64,000 bases of DNA from Scenedesmus sp. ARA3 (taxonomy: Eukaryota; Chlorophyta; Chlorophyceae; Sphaeropleales; Scenedesmaceae): assembly GCA_004335835.1 (NCBI GenBank), contig RWJK01000976.1:70880-134879 (forward strand). The letters are read 5' to 3'. Below, piece after piece: positions 42,057-54,299 of the stretch; within the stretch, counting starts at the first letter, position 1; every line of letters starts with the position of its first letter. The position numbers and the translations under genes are program-made. The notes beneath the pieces are model-generated. The model ran no database searches and had not been told where the DNA came from. It worked only from the letters and a program-made list of their open reading frames with translations.

Positions 42057-42151
<95 letters not shown>

Positions 42152-42650
42152 ATGCTGCTGCTGCATGAGCGTCTCACCTGTGCACGCTTCGTCAAAGCCG
42201 CCTGCGTTATTAGACTTGGTAATGAGTTTTTTATTTCAACCAGTGTCGGCAGTTGAACACAGTAAGCGCACACTCACCAATTGCCTGTTTGAGCGCGATT
42301 CTCGCAGGTCTATCGGCCAGGTTCTCCATGGGTGCGAGGAACAGAGCAGGGCAACCACCCTGCTTGTGACGGTCTAATAAAGTGATATAGTCCACTTTGG
42401 GAGGGTGCGTGTGCTGTGACACGTGGTGTGCTGCTGCTGGTCCTGCTGCTGTTGCTGCTGCTACTACTGTTGGGGAGTCTCGCACATAGCGCCTCAGTTG
42501 TTGCAATCCGTTTTCTTGGGTATTGCAGCAAGTGTAGCTGCTTGCCAGGCTAGGCATTGAGCACTTCATGCCGGTGCCAGGTTGATGCAAGCTGTCCTGC
42601 AAGCAGCCTGCTTTTTGAGATGCGGCTGTGGAATTCAACTCATGAAGCAT
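39062..42650 (-). CDS. tRNA-dihydrouridine synthase, DusC-like (about 477 aa)
   Basis: FMN enzyme that reduces uridines in the tRNA D-loop. Eight minus-strand exons: 42278-42650 (tentative start), 41777-41971, 41550-41592, 41125-41266, 40699-40812, 40351-40446, 39805-40152 and 39062-39184, all phased. Motifs in order: LFLAPMENLADRPAR (FMN strand), LGDVPLAAQLMGSN, IDLNCGCPANVV (catalytic Cys, codon run split by an intron), SLLRDPQQ, VSVKMRSGF, FVTVHPRTKSQSYNGRADW, IPVIGNGDV, CDGLMVGRGALQDP and the C-terminal helices. These agree best with bacterial DusC (U16). A run of about 28 Ser (39887-39970) interrupts the C-terminal helical part. Upstream of 42650 the frame has only non-ATG codons to 42731; 42650 is the first ATG and the N-terminus may be longer or spliced. 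Intron 1 carries a (CAG)30 on the sense strand. Confidence 0.9.
39198..39244. repeat. (CAG)n/(CTG)n tract before the DUS exon 8 acceptor
   Basis: CAG units on the plus strand read CTG on the sense (minus) strand and end close to the acceptor at 39185-39186. Confidence 0.9.
39887..39970. repeat. (CTG)28 coding polyserine in DUS
   Basis: Pure CTG with a single TTG interruption near 39919. On the sense strand it is read as AGC, giving a Ser run with one Asn, inserted inside the DUS C-terminal region. Confidence 0.9.
42061..42150. repeat. Uninterrupted (CTG)30
   Basis: Ninety bases of perfect CTG, the longest pure triplet array in the window. It lies in DUS intron 1 and reads (CAG)30 in the sense transcript. 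Absence of interruptions suggests recent expansion or length polymorphism. Confidence 0.97.
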
Positions 42651-42731
42651 CCATAGGTGCACCACAGCAAAAGGACAGCCAGCAACAACAATGACTGCAT
42701 ATTGCAGATGTGATGACCTCAGCAAAAACAA

Positions 42732-43205
42732 CCTCTGTTACTTTGGTAGCGCTTCTGCTTGCTAAAACCTGGCAATCGCCTGTATGTTGCGCGACAGCAG
42801 CCTAGAACAATGCCTGAATCAGCTGCGCCTAGCGCATTCAATTCCCTGAGCGGCAACCCGCCAACTGCACATCATGATACCATAGGAGCACGTTGTCTCT
42901 GCGCAATCCATCTCGGCAGTCACAGCCACTGGCTTTGGCAAAAAAGGCAGCCTGACAACAATGTTGTGCTTCTTGTCTGACTGCATCCTGCAAAACCAAA
43001 AATGCCTATGTGCTTGCATACTATGGTAGTACCACATGCATAGCACCTGCAGAAGCATATCACTTCTGTCCTGGTATGTATGTTTCCACCACCTACCCTA
43101 GAAAACTCGACAACGGCAGCCGGTGCTGCCCCCTACCTCCCTTGCGACCCTCCCNCCCCCCGCCCTCAGCCACCACCCCTAACTCTACAATGCTGCCGCC
43201 AGCCA
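42732..43205. other. Intergenic, NPSN 3' flank and DUS promoter
   Basis: About 470 bases between two minus-strand genes, including one ambiguous base at 43155 in a C-rich stretch. No feature recognised. Confidence 0.5.
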
Positions 43206-45314
43206 CTACCAGCCCTCCAGCCGCCAGCGCTGCCCCGTGTCTGCGCCAGCTGCGTGCATCCTCAGCCGCCGCCCTCCTACGCTGCCCAGTGTGTCCGCCG
43301 TCTTGCCAGCCACATTGCTGACTGCGTTGGTTACCGACTGCTGGATCTGCGTGGCATTCCACGTAGGCAGGCCCACTGACTCTGCTGCTGACTGGATGGC
43401 CTTCTGGTTGGGCTTGACCACCTTGACCACCACCAGCGCAATCACACCACACACCACCAGGAACAGCAGGAACATGATGCACCTGCATGCAGGGGCACCA
43501 ATGAGATCTTGTCAGTGCTGGTCAACTGGGTGCACATGCGGATTGGAATAGCTATCGATACGAATGCGACCTGCGTGTGGTCAGTGTTAGCTTCTGTGTT
43601 CTTCTATTGTAAGGCAGGACAAACACTAAAACGATGTGCTCTACTTGCAGCTCTGCTGTGTAACAAGTCTGTTCCAGCTATCGCGGCCCTCGGCCAGCCA
43701 TACCTGTCTCACACTAGCACAGGACGACCTTCGCTGTGCTGATTACTTTGACTTGCTGTGCTGTGTCATGCTGTCCCAGTGCTGCAGTGCCAGTGCTGCC
43801 TCACCTGTCTGTCATGATGCCCTTGCCAATGTCTGCAATGATCTTCGTGGCCTTCTTCATTGTCAACTCAATCTCGTTCAGGTCGTCAACAATCTTGTTC
43901 AGCTGCTGCGTCTGGTCATGAAGCGTGGCGGCAGTCTGCAGGCCAGATAAACCAAGCAGAGCACAGAGTGAAGTCAACTCGCGCTACCTTCCTGCAAGCA
44001 ACGTGCCACGGCTCTGCCACGATTACTTTCGGGTGCCACAATGGGTGATAGCGGGTGCAAGGCACCGTGCTTGGCAGGTACACGCATTTCCATTTGATAC
44101 TCTGCTTTGTTGACCAGCGCACAGGACCGTCTGCAGGGGGACAGACACTGATGCACATCTGCATCAAAGCCTGTCATTGCTGTTGCTGCATGTCCGTCCT
44201 GCAGGCAACCCCAGGGTGTGCGCCTTACTGCCGTCTGGCCGCGCACCTGCTGCCCAATCTGCAGCGTGTCCTCCACCACTTTCTCTGCCCTGTTGAGCGT
44301 GCCATCAATCTCCTGCACACCTTTGCGTCCCTCCTTCATGAGCTCCTGCATGGTCATGCCTGCACGCGTGCACGCAGCCAGGAACCCACCATGTTGAGCT
44401 ACTTTTGTGTGTGCTTAGTGCTTTTCCTTGCTGGTTTTGCCACTGACCAACTTGTGTAACCAGGTGCAAGCACTGCTGCCAACACCAATGCTGTCCTGCT
44501 CTCCTGCTTGCTGCTGTCCTGCAAGCTAAGCGCCTGCATTTGACCACGGGGCAAGTGATGCTGCACTCACGCCATGCACAGTAATATGGGACTTGCTCAT
44601 TATGTTGCAATTGCAGTAGATGGTACCTCTTGCTCAGCTTATGTCAACAGCATCATCTGTCAGCAGCATCCTGCTGTGCTGGTCAACCACGCTCACCATC
44701 ATAGCCAACGCTGGTTTCTGCCTGCCCTGCTGTGACTGGCCCTGCCCCTGCTAGCAGCTCATTGCGTCCATCCTCTGTGCTGCTGTACTGCTTCTTGAGC
44801 GCAATGAAGCGGTTGAGCTCATTGGCTGCCCTGCGTTTGCGGTCCGCCATCTCCCTAGCAGGCATGCCATCTGTGCGAGCTTCACGCTCAAACTCATGAA
44901 TAAGCCTGGAAGCGCCAAAGAAAGCAATGGAGCAGCAGTTGATTTTCAAGAGCCTAGTTCAAAGACTGACAACAGCTGGAGCCGCAGCTGCAGTACGTGA
45001 GATAGTCATCACAGCCATGCCAGCGCAGATGAGCACCAGGCACTGCTGTAGCTGTCTCTGCTATTGCTGCTGCCAAACAGCTGACACTGGCTTGTGGATG
45101 CCACTAATGAGATTTGAGTGGTCAACAACTCAGCTATTGCTTTGTGAATCTCTGCCACTTACGCCTTTGCGTCCTTGAGCTTCTTGGTCACCTCCTTCAG
45201 AAGGCCCTGAACTTTGGCCGGGTCCCTGGCCTTCTCAAGCTTGCCAAAGTCCAATTCTAACGCGCCAAATAAGGCATCTAAACGAATCTCTTGGTCAGTT
45301 TTGCCCCAGCTCAT
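43206..45314 (-). CDS. NPSN: Novel plant SNARE (NPSN)-type Qb-SNARE (293 aa)
   Basis: Tail-anchored SNARE for membrane fusion, linked in plants to the cell plate and plasma membrane. Five minus-strand exons: 45163-45314, 44697-44905, 44247-44359, 43805-43935 and 43206-43482, all phased. The N-terminal helices contain LDALFGALELDFGKLEKA, LLKEVTKKLKDAK, LIHEFERE and KRRAANELNRFIALKKQY. The SNARE motif runs from LMKEGRKGVQEIDGTLNRAEKV through LHDQTQQLNKIVDDLNEIEL (central-layer Gln in DQTQ) to KIIADIGKGIMTDRC. The transmembrane anchor is IMFLLFLVVCGVIALVVVKVV. About 65 residues follow the anchor (SAAESVGLPTWNATQ...), longer than the short tails of most plant members, so the length exceeds the usual ~265 aa. 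Confidence 0.93.
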
Positions 45315-45972
45315 TGTGTTGAGCTGCTTTTACTATGGACCAGCACTTGCAGCAGCGGTCATCATCAAGACCAACCAGCAACAGCTGCTGCCTGTGCAGC
45401 GTGCTGCGCGAAAGCCCAAATAGCTCTAACTACAGTCACTGTACAGTGCGTACTGTATGTAGTACATATATGGCGTTCGTGTCGTTCCTCAGGATGTTCT
45501 GCTGTTTGCCGCGACTTCTGTTTCTTCACGCAGCTGAGCGGCGTATTTGCGCGAGTAAAAGTTTCAGTGACCCCATTCACATCAATAAAGTAGCCTAAGG
45601 CTTGTAAAAAATGTTAGTGACTGCGGTACAAAAAGAGCAAACCCTCGCAGTACAACGTGGCCCCTGTGACAGATGCAGGTCAATCAGCACGCACAGATTA
45701 CCATGAGACACCCTGGATGCTCGCATATACAAGATTGCACCACGATCCTTCATACCACCAGGTGACCTCTTAGATAGCCTCTGAGGGCACAATCAGGCAG
45801 CGCACACGGGTTCTGAGCGTGACGTACGCACACCGGTACCAGGCATGTCACCAGCAGCATTGCCAATGCCAGTGATCGGTCAAATGCACATAGCTGCACC
45901 TGAGCTATTGCTAGTTTGACAATGTGGATGCTGCGGCTGCATGGCTGTCATCCTGCTTCAGCCATTCAGCCA
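45315..45972. other. Intergenic, AKR 3' flank and NPSN promoter
   Basis: About 660 bases between two minus-strand genes. Open frames here give no family resemblance. Confidence 0.5.
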
Positions 45973-48900
45973 CTAAGCAACAGGTAGAGGCAAGCCGCCT
46001 GTCTTCCACGTTCCATCCAGCCCATTGATCGCCTGCATCTCTACGTCCGACAGCTCAAAGTCAAACAATGCCAGGTTGTCAGCAATGTGCTGCGAGGAGC
46101 TGCTGCGAGGAATGACGACCTGGCCACGCTGCAGGGCCCAGCGCAGCACAACCTGCGCCACAGACTTGCCAGGGTGGTTTGCTGCCACTTCCTGCAAGCA
46201 AGCAAAGCAGCCAGAGCAGAGCAGAGCAGACATAAGAAGAAAAGGGGTGAGCACGTCGTTACGTTCTTGTTGGTCAAGGTTAACCAGCAGCAGGATTAGG
46301 CTGGCACATGACCGTAAGATACTGCGCACCTGGTGCTGGATGGCATCTGAGCTGACACTGGTGTCAATTTGCATTGCAGCTGCATACAATGCACGCAGCA
46401 TAGCTACACTCAACAAGCCTGCCGCCAGGCACCAACTGCACGCCAACACACGCCTACCTGCAGCACCTCGTTTGAAAAAACGGGGTTGGTTGCAGCCGGA
46501 GAATTGATCCACTGCGTGCCCAGGCTGCTGTAGCCCACAAACGTGATGTTATTCTCAATTGCCAGATTGATGAGGTGGTGGTTGATGGCAAAGGGGTCGC
46601 TGCGCGACTCCAGCACCGCAGGCTTGACCTTGGCCAGTTTCAGCAGCTCAGCCATCTCAGCCAGGCCAAAGTTGCTCACCCCTGCACAATGAAACAGTCC
46701 AGAAGTGTGGAAGAAGAGGAGTGAGGCACAGAGCTCGAGCAGCAGCCTGTCTCAACCTTTCGGCAGCATGCCGGGGTGATCTGCAAGCACCGCAGCTGCT
46801 TGTGCTTGCAGTGGCATGGTCTACCGCTGGCGACAGCACAAAGAGCTCATGCTGGGGAAACACGCTAACATCTGTTCTTGATGCTGCCTGCTCCTATGTA
46901 AGCTTGTAGGCCATGCACACCCCCAAGCACCATCGGTTCGACAACCGTCACGGCACACCAGCCCCACTGCACTTGCTCAGCGACTGCTACAGCCCAAGCT
47001 GACCAGCCAGGTCAGCACCGAGCAGCGTACGCCAGCCTCACCTATGCTGCGCACCAGCTGCGCTGCCTGCAGCTCCTCCAGCGCCTTCCAGCTGTCCTGC
47101 CAGCGCTTGTGCGGGTGCGGCACGCAGTTGGTGCCGGGCGAGCACGAGGGGTAGTGCAGCAGGAACAGGTCCAGGTAGTGCGTCTGCAGCTTCGCCAAGC
47201 TGCGCCTGAGTGCGGCAAGTGTGGCATTGCGGCCCAGGTCGCGCGGGTGCACCTTGCTGGTGAGGAAGTGCTGCTCCCGTGGCACCTTTGCTGCTGCAAT
47301 GCCCACGCCAACCTGGTCTTCGCTGTACCAGTCAGGCGACTGCCGCAGCAGAGGCGCAGCGCAGCAGCAGGCGGGCAGTTTCCAGGAGGGATGGGCGGTT
47401 CAATGCCGAGAAGATTGTACAGCCAGGCTAGCAGCAAGCACAACATGCACTTTGGAGCTGCGGGGCAAGCACGGCTGTGCATGCATGCAAACAACGCTGC
47501 TACCGCCGCTCTTGCTGCAGACGCTGTAGCGTGGCGCAGCCAAACAGCACACAGTCCACAACAAGCAGCACGCAGCGCAAACATCAGCTCTGTGCTGCAG
47601 GTGCCTCACCTCTGCTGTGTCTATCAACCGATAGCCCGCCGACACTGCATACTGCACCGCAGCTGCTGTGCCGATGCCCAAACCTGCAGTGCCAAAGCCC
47701 ACTGCAGGCATCGCATAGCCGCTGTTGAGCTGCACTAGCCGGAATGGCTGCTGTGTGCTGTACAACTTGCAGTTCTTGCAGGAAGCCTTGCAGGAAATGG
47801 CCATGTAGTCAACGTTCCTGCTGCACTCGCCGTCAGCCGCCCAAGCAGGGCAGCGGTCCTGCAAGGCGATGCAGCAACCACAGGCAGCTTAATAAGCCTG
47901 CTACAGCAGCATGCAGCTGCCTGAAAAGAGCCTGCTGCAGCAGCAAGGAGTTGCTTGCAACCAAACATACTAGCAGCACCGCAGGTTTGGCTGAGTTGTT
48001 CTGCTGTTACTTGCATAACTGGAAGGTTGCATGCGCCGCTGTAGCGGACAAGCAGAGCACAGCTGCAGGTTGCAGCCACAGCTGCTGCAGCATCACTCTA
48101 TGTTCAAGTACGCTGGCTGGAAAACCTGCTCTGCACACAGCATTTCATATTTCACAGCTTACAAGCATCCAATGCAAATATCCAGAGCCTTGCTGATCCG
48201 TTTGTGAGCGCCGCCCCAACTCACCACGTAATCCTTGCAGCCCTGAACAGGCCACTCCTGCAGCTGCTGCGCTGTAAACACCGTGCCATCAGCTGCATGG
48301 CTGCCATACAAGCTGTAGCGGCTCTCCTTTGGAGTGGCTAGCACCAGCTGCTTCAGCACGGAGCCCGCAGATTTGCTGGTGGGGGCGTCAGCAGTGGTGC
48401 TGTCGCTGTCTTTGCTGATGCTGCTGTCTACAATCTGCTGGGTGAGCTGCGGCTGCTCAGCAGCTCTGTGGCTGCCAGCTGCAGCATAAGGCAAGAAGCA
48501 GCAGCATGCACAGTTTCACAGTGTTACAGTGTTGTGGCGAAACCCAAGTGTGTTTCTGGAGGCTGACTGGCTGCAAGACCAAAAAACACAACACTAGCAG
48601 GCTGCAATCCTGCAGCTAGAAACATGAAAGCAGAAGTTAGACGATAAGGTTGGGCCATGCAAGCACCATGCTTCTATTGCTACTGTGCGGCGGGGGCAAC
48701 AGGCTGTGCTGGTGCAAGGTGTGTTGACAGTTTCATCAGATGTCCAAACCACACCAACAAAGCGATGCTGCTGTGGTGGCGCAACTGCAACCTAATCCTA
48801 CCCACCTGTCATGACGCTTGGTGAACACTTCTTGCAGCTGCGCGGGCACTGCGTGGCGATCCACAAGCTGTCGCTGCCGCACAATCCCGTGAACGCCAAG

Positions 48901-50165
48901 TATGGACACACATTGATGTCATCCTGGCAGTCATCCAGCAGCGTGCTGGAGGTAGCACCATCGCTACCGCCCCTGCTGCTGCTGTCGCGCAGTGTGCCTG
49001 CCGCGTGTTGCTGGCTGCTGCTGCCGCCCTTGCTGCTGCTGCTGCTGCTGTCGGCAGCCAGAGGGCTCATGAGAGGCGGCAGGCAGAAGCCACATGACGC
49101 CTGCAGCAAGTCAGTCAACGCATGTGAATACATACGTCACCAGGAAAACTAGCATCAAATGTGGGTGGTCACTTGCTGCTGCACGCTGCTGCAGAAGCTG
49201 CCAGTAGCGCCATGTTCTGCTTGCATCATCAGCAACACGCATGCTCATGCCCCACACACCAGCGTGCAGCACTGCCAGCAGCCCCCGAAACCCTTTACTC
49301 TGTGCTGCTGTTGCGCACCTGGCATAGCTCCAGCATGGATTTGGGCTCACGCGTGCAGCGTGACTCCTTCACCCATGCTGCACAGCTGGGCAGCAGGTCT
49401 ATACACGCGCTGAGCTGCTGCACCACCCGCACTTGCAGCTTGGTGTCTGCTTGAATTGTGCTGCGCAGCTCGTCACATGTGTTGCAGGTGGCCTTGCACT
49501 CCTGGTACTTCACAGATACTTTGCTGCATAGCCTGCACGATTCGCACGGGCAGCAAACACAGGAGCACGGGTTGGAGAGACAGCAGCAGCCTGCAGGCAC
49601 TGATCAAGCTGGTAGCAGTTACGCTGCTGAACCGATTGCCATACCCGTTGACAGCCAGACAGTAAACAGTTGCAGCAGGGCTGGGGCAGCAGCAGAGGGC
49701 TGGGGCTGACCGCAGCGATGAGGGCAGCTGCGTGAGCTGGCACCACCCTGCTTGCTTCAATCACCTGTCCTCTCTACATGTGCACCTTGTCACATGGTCA
49801 CCATGCTGTTTATGCCAGACCTGACTGTGAGCACTGCCGTGCATAAGTTGAACTACTGCAACTTCAGCGAAAATCATCACTCACTGTGGATCGCAGCCAG
49901 CCTTTTTGTCCGCACACAGCAACTCTGCATCTGCGCCCCCAGGAGCTACATCTGTTATCAGGTCATGGTTAGGCCCGTGCTGGTTGCTGGGCACCTCTTG
50001 TACAGTCCCAACACGCACAGTATTCCTCATCTCCTGCGGTGGCAATGCCTGCTGCAGGGCTGGCCCAGCTGCATACTGCAGTGCTGTGTTGACAACCAGC
50101 AGCACCACAATCGCCCCAATGACAAAGGGAATCTTACGAGCCAAGCTGTCAGCCATGAATGTCAT
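45973..50165 (-). CDS. Membrane-anchored protein with four ShKT modules and an aldo-keto reductase domain (677 aa)
   Basis: Eight phased minus-strand exons: 49885-50165, 49319-49532, 48806-49100, 48225-48478, 47610-47858, 47042-47339, 46458-46681 and 45973-46191. The first ATG at 50165 gives a short basic N-terminus and a signal anchor, IPFVIGAIVVLLVVNTALQY (residues ~12-31), predicting a type II luminal protein. Four six-cysteine ShKT modules follow: ~84-113, 137-171, 223-257 and 344-378. Three of the four are split by introns. Between them are Ser/Gly-rich linkers. The reductase (~385-672) opens with MPAVGFGTAGLGIGTAAAVQY and keeps the catalytic tetrad: Asp in RLIDTAE, Tyr in DWYSED, Lys in LTSKVHP, His in LFLLHYP. 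It also has GVSNFG, VLRWALQRG and the IPRSSS cofactor loop. The substrate is unknown. ShKT modules are known on plant and algal prolyl 4-hydroxylases; on an AKR they are unusual. Confidence 0.9.
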
Positions 50166-50658
50166 GGGCTGTTGCTGATGCCACGCCTGGTGGCCATTGT
50201 TTAGGGCATGCAGCCCCTGACCACGCCCAGAGTGGGCCCACTCCTGCGTACGCTGCTGCCCTGCTGCAGCTGAGGTGATGCTGGTCAGAAGGTTCCTTGC
50301 AGGAGGGATCGAGGCTAGAGACAAGACAACCGGTTGCTCCTGTTTGCAAGGCTAGACCTAGAACACACAAAAAAAGGCGTCCTGTTGCAGTTGCTGCAGT
50401 CCTGCTGAGTCGGTTGATGGCGTTGCGCCGTGTTCTGCTCTGCTAAGCGTCTTCAAACAGATGGTCTGCCCCTTTTTAGTACATATGTATTGTTTGAGCT
50501 GTCGCCACCCTTTTGTCATTGTTTTCAAGGGTTTTCAAGAGCGGTGTAAGCACGCTACGTGCCAACCCGCGCAATCAGATGCCCGGTTTGTTGTTCACTC
50601 AATGATTTTGCACCGTCTGTACGCGATCCTGCCAAACATTCAGAAAGTGACAGGTAGC
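50166..50658. other. Divergent promoter region, ShKT-AKR / tandem GST-N gene
   Basis: 493 bases between two start codons on opposite strands. On the minus strand the frame remains open to 50345 without an ATG, so it may be 5' UTR of the AKR gene. Confidence 0.45.
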
Positions 50659-53600
50659 ATGTTGGTGCACTCCACACCCCTGCGTGCTGCGCAAACTGCA
50701 GCACGGCCTGCTGCTAGGTCTGCTCTTTCTGTGAGGGCAATGGCTTCAGGTTCAGGTTCTGACGGCCAGGTGCGCTCAGGCCCGCTGTTGCTGGTGTCAG
50801 TTGCAGGGGGTGTGTGGCCCACAGTCACCCACCCACCCACCAGTAGTCACTTGGCCCAGCTACTGCAGCTCATCTATGTGGCGCTTCTCAAGCAGCAATC
50901 AGCCTATCTGTGGTATCAGCTCAATAATATGAAAAGCTTGCGGGTTATCAAGGACTGCAAGGGCGTCAATGGTTGGGGTGGGGTACGCTTTCCACGTGGG
51001 CCCGCTCATCAGCTTGGCATGCGGCGTCATTTCCCTCATCCTCTCGACAAGGAAGCAACCGACAGACACATTGGTTGTGCTGTCCTGTGCTGTGTGTGTA
51101 ATGGCTGCAGGCGCCGGCAGCAGTGACACAGGAACTGAGGAATGCAGGGCCAGAGCCCAAGCGCTTCACAGTGGCTGACGGGCAGCTGACAACAGTAAGC
51201 AGCAGGCTTGTATCCATTGAGCTGTTGAAGCTTAACTTGCGGCCTCGCACATATCATAGTAGCAGCAGGATCAGGGCTAACCACAGCGGTTGGTCATGAA
51301 AGGACTAGCATCATTAGCACATGCTCGTTTGTCATGCAGCATGCTGCACCACACATGGCAAGCACAGAATCAGGTTGTCGTCCGTGCAGCAAGTGCTAGT
51401 GGCCGCCGCTCTGCTCACCCTGCTGCTCATTTGCTGCTGCAGATCGCATCTGCTGCGTTTGCAGCTCTGGCGCGCTTTGGCACTGGCGGCTTTGCAGTGG
51501 GTTACAAAAGCGAGTTTGTTGATGCTGGGGCAGAGGCTGGCAAGTATTCAGTGATGACAGCAGGCGGCCGCGCAGTGAGGGAGACATCAAAGGTGCGCCA
51601 ACGGTTTTGGCTGCAGCAAACCTGTGAGGTGCCTGCCATCTGCCTACAGCCAGCCGCATATGTGCATGCAATAGGATGCCCATGCTGCAGGTTGTTTGTC
51701 AGCCAGACAACCAACTGCAGGCGTGTGATGCTCCAGAATGCAGCAGACCTGCTCACAGCAGTTCTTTTAAAGGTCCTGTAGCCAAATAGCAACACTTCAA
51801 GCCACTGGATTGTGTTTTGTGTTGACTGCTGCCAGGTCGGCACCTTCAAGCGGCCCGTGAAGCCCATCGAGCTGTATGAGTTCCAAGGCTGCCCCTTCTG
51901 CAGGAAGGTGCGCAGCAGATAGAACAAGTGGCAGCGGGAAGCAGCTTCAGATGCAGCAGGAACCAGTCAACAACAGCAGGCAGCAGTAACAGAAGCAGCA
52001 GGCAAGCGGCCAGGGCATCAGTCACCTTGCTGGCTGCATGGCAGGAGGGTTGGTACCCCTGTGGCTGCATGCAGGGCCGCTGCTGGCAGCAGCTGTTGAA
52101 GCGCATGCCTCGCGCTGATATGTCACTCGGCGCGTCCACTGCTGGTCATGGCAACAAGAGTGCATGTTTCAGCCAAGCAGTTCCGTGGAGTCGACCGAGT
52201 GGTGCTGATAACAGCGTTTCTGATGCCTCTGTGCCTCCTGCTGCTGCTGCTGCACAGGTGCGGGAGGCGATTAGCATCCTGGACCTTGACGTCACTGTGT
52301 ACCCCACGCCCAGGGACGGCAAGGTGTGGCGGCCTAAGGCAGTGGAGCTGGGAGGCAAGGCGCAGTGAGTGGCGCAGCACGCACAGCAGCTTACGCAGCA
52401 ACATGCAGCGTGCACGACATTGAGATACCTTGTGCAAGGAATGGTCAGAACGGTCATTAGCAATAATTGCTGCATCATTGTAGCGCACTTGGTTGACACG
52501 GCTGCAGCTTGCAGCTTTAGCTAGCCAGGGGTATGCTGCCTGGTGAATGACTGGCGCTAACGAGTGCTTTCACTAGGTTGATGCTGAACAGCAGCCGTTG
52601 ACAAGCGCGAATTTAAAAAGTCGGTGACATTATTGTGCTCACACAGCTGTTGTTGTTTCTTCGTCTCTGCATTGGTGCTGCAGGTTCCCCTATCTGGTGG
52701 ACAACAACACAGGTAGGCAGAGGCTGCCATGATGTGCAGTGTCTTTACTAACCCGAGTGAAGCACCAATGGCAAGCAAGGCAGCAAGCACATGTGATTGA
52801 CTCTCACAAAGCAGCTGAGTGACCAGCGGACATGCTGGCTGCTGGTTTTGGCTCAATCCACTGCTGTTGATAGAACTTCTTCGCGTGTGTCAACAATTGT
52901 GCTGCAGGCAAGCAGATGTATGAGTCAGACGACATCATCAACTATCTGTTCAACGAGTATGGTGACGGCCAGGTGCCGCTGGCGCTGCGCCTAGGAGCCG
53001 CCACCACCATCACCTGCGGCCTGGCCTTGGCGCCTCGGTGAGTTGTTATTCAAAAATTTCTTGACTGTCTGCAAGCTAGTGTGTCTGGTGTTGCACTTTG
53101 CAGGGAAGCTGCTGCAACTGATGCTAGTGTAGGTGCCAGCCGTGTCAGCAAGGCGTCTGGCTAGTTTCAATAGCATTGCCAGCAGGCCAATGAATAGTAA
53201 TGCATGCCTGGACACAGCATATATCACCGCTTACCTCAAAATAACATAACATCATGTAACATCACGTAACATGTGCCGCCTGCAGTGTCGGCAAGGGCAG
53301 CAAAGCCAAGCCCTCCAAGCAGCCCGCTGAGCCGCTGGTGATGTGGGGCTACGAGCTGAGCCCCTTTGTGGTGGTGGTCAAGGAGACGCTGAGCGAGCTG
53401 GAGCTGCCGTACAAGCAGGTGCGTACTACTGTGTACTGTACAGTGCCTTTTGTCATCCTCCTGGATCATCCAGGATGATTTTGTACTCATTGTTGGGAGT
53501 CACGTGTGTGATTGCGCTCAGTCAGGGAGCCAATGACAGGCTTGTTGGGTGCAGCAAGCAATTCGAAGCACGACTGAAATATCAGCAGTCACTCCAGTGG

Positions 53601-54299
53601 CAGCGCAGTGCTACTGCCTGCTGTGCTCATACCTCGTGTCGACGGCGGCTGGCAAGAGGTGATTTTGATGCACACTCTGCACAGGGCTGCTGCAGTATGG
53701 ATTCTGCACACACTGCGAGTGCTGTGCTGGGGTTTTTTATGCAGGAAAGTCGCTTCACAATAGGCATGTGTGCAGGATAGTGATCGAGCTTATTGCACAG
53801 TTCAAGGCGTTTTCAACAAGCTGCTGACCGGCCTGCTGCACTGCGGCGGCTGCTGCTGCTGCTGCCGCTGGCATGCTGCAGGTGACGTGCTCGCGAGGCA
53901 GCCCCAAGAGGCAGCAGCTGCTGGAGAAGCGCGGCCACTTCCAGGTGCCATACCTGGAAGACCCCAACACAGGTGGGTGCGCTGGGCTGGCTGCTGGCTT
54001 TTGAATATGCTTTCAGCTTTTGTACTTATGTAGATGCTTGCTATTGCTGCGGCAGGTTAACCGCAAAGTTGAGTTATCTGCAGCTGAAGGTGCGCCTGGC
54101 ATTGCCCCTGCAGGCCTGGCTGCTGCAGCCGACATGTACGCGCCGAGCATATGGGGGCCACCGTAGCGTGCGAGAGTGTGCGAGCAACTGATTTGTCTGC
54201 GGTGCTGTATGTGTGTCACTGCTGCGCTGCAGGCGTGTACCTGTTTGAGAGTGCAGCCATCAACAAGTACCTGGAGGACACCTACGCACTGAAAGCATG

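Noticed and set aside
42061..42150. CTG array as a coding polyleucine or polyglutamine tract
   Set aside because: It lies inside DUS intron 1, whose borders (42277 donor, 41972 acceptor) join conserved exon blocks in phase.
42651..42731. Longer DUS N-terminus from 42731
   Set aside because: The codon at 42731 is TTG; the first ATG in frame is at 42650.
50166..50324. N-terminal extension of the ShKT-AKR frame
   Set aside because: The frame is open, but the apparent start at 50324 is TTG and there is no ATG upstream of 50165. Starting at 50165 gives a typical signal anchor.
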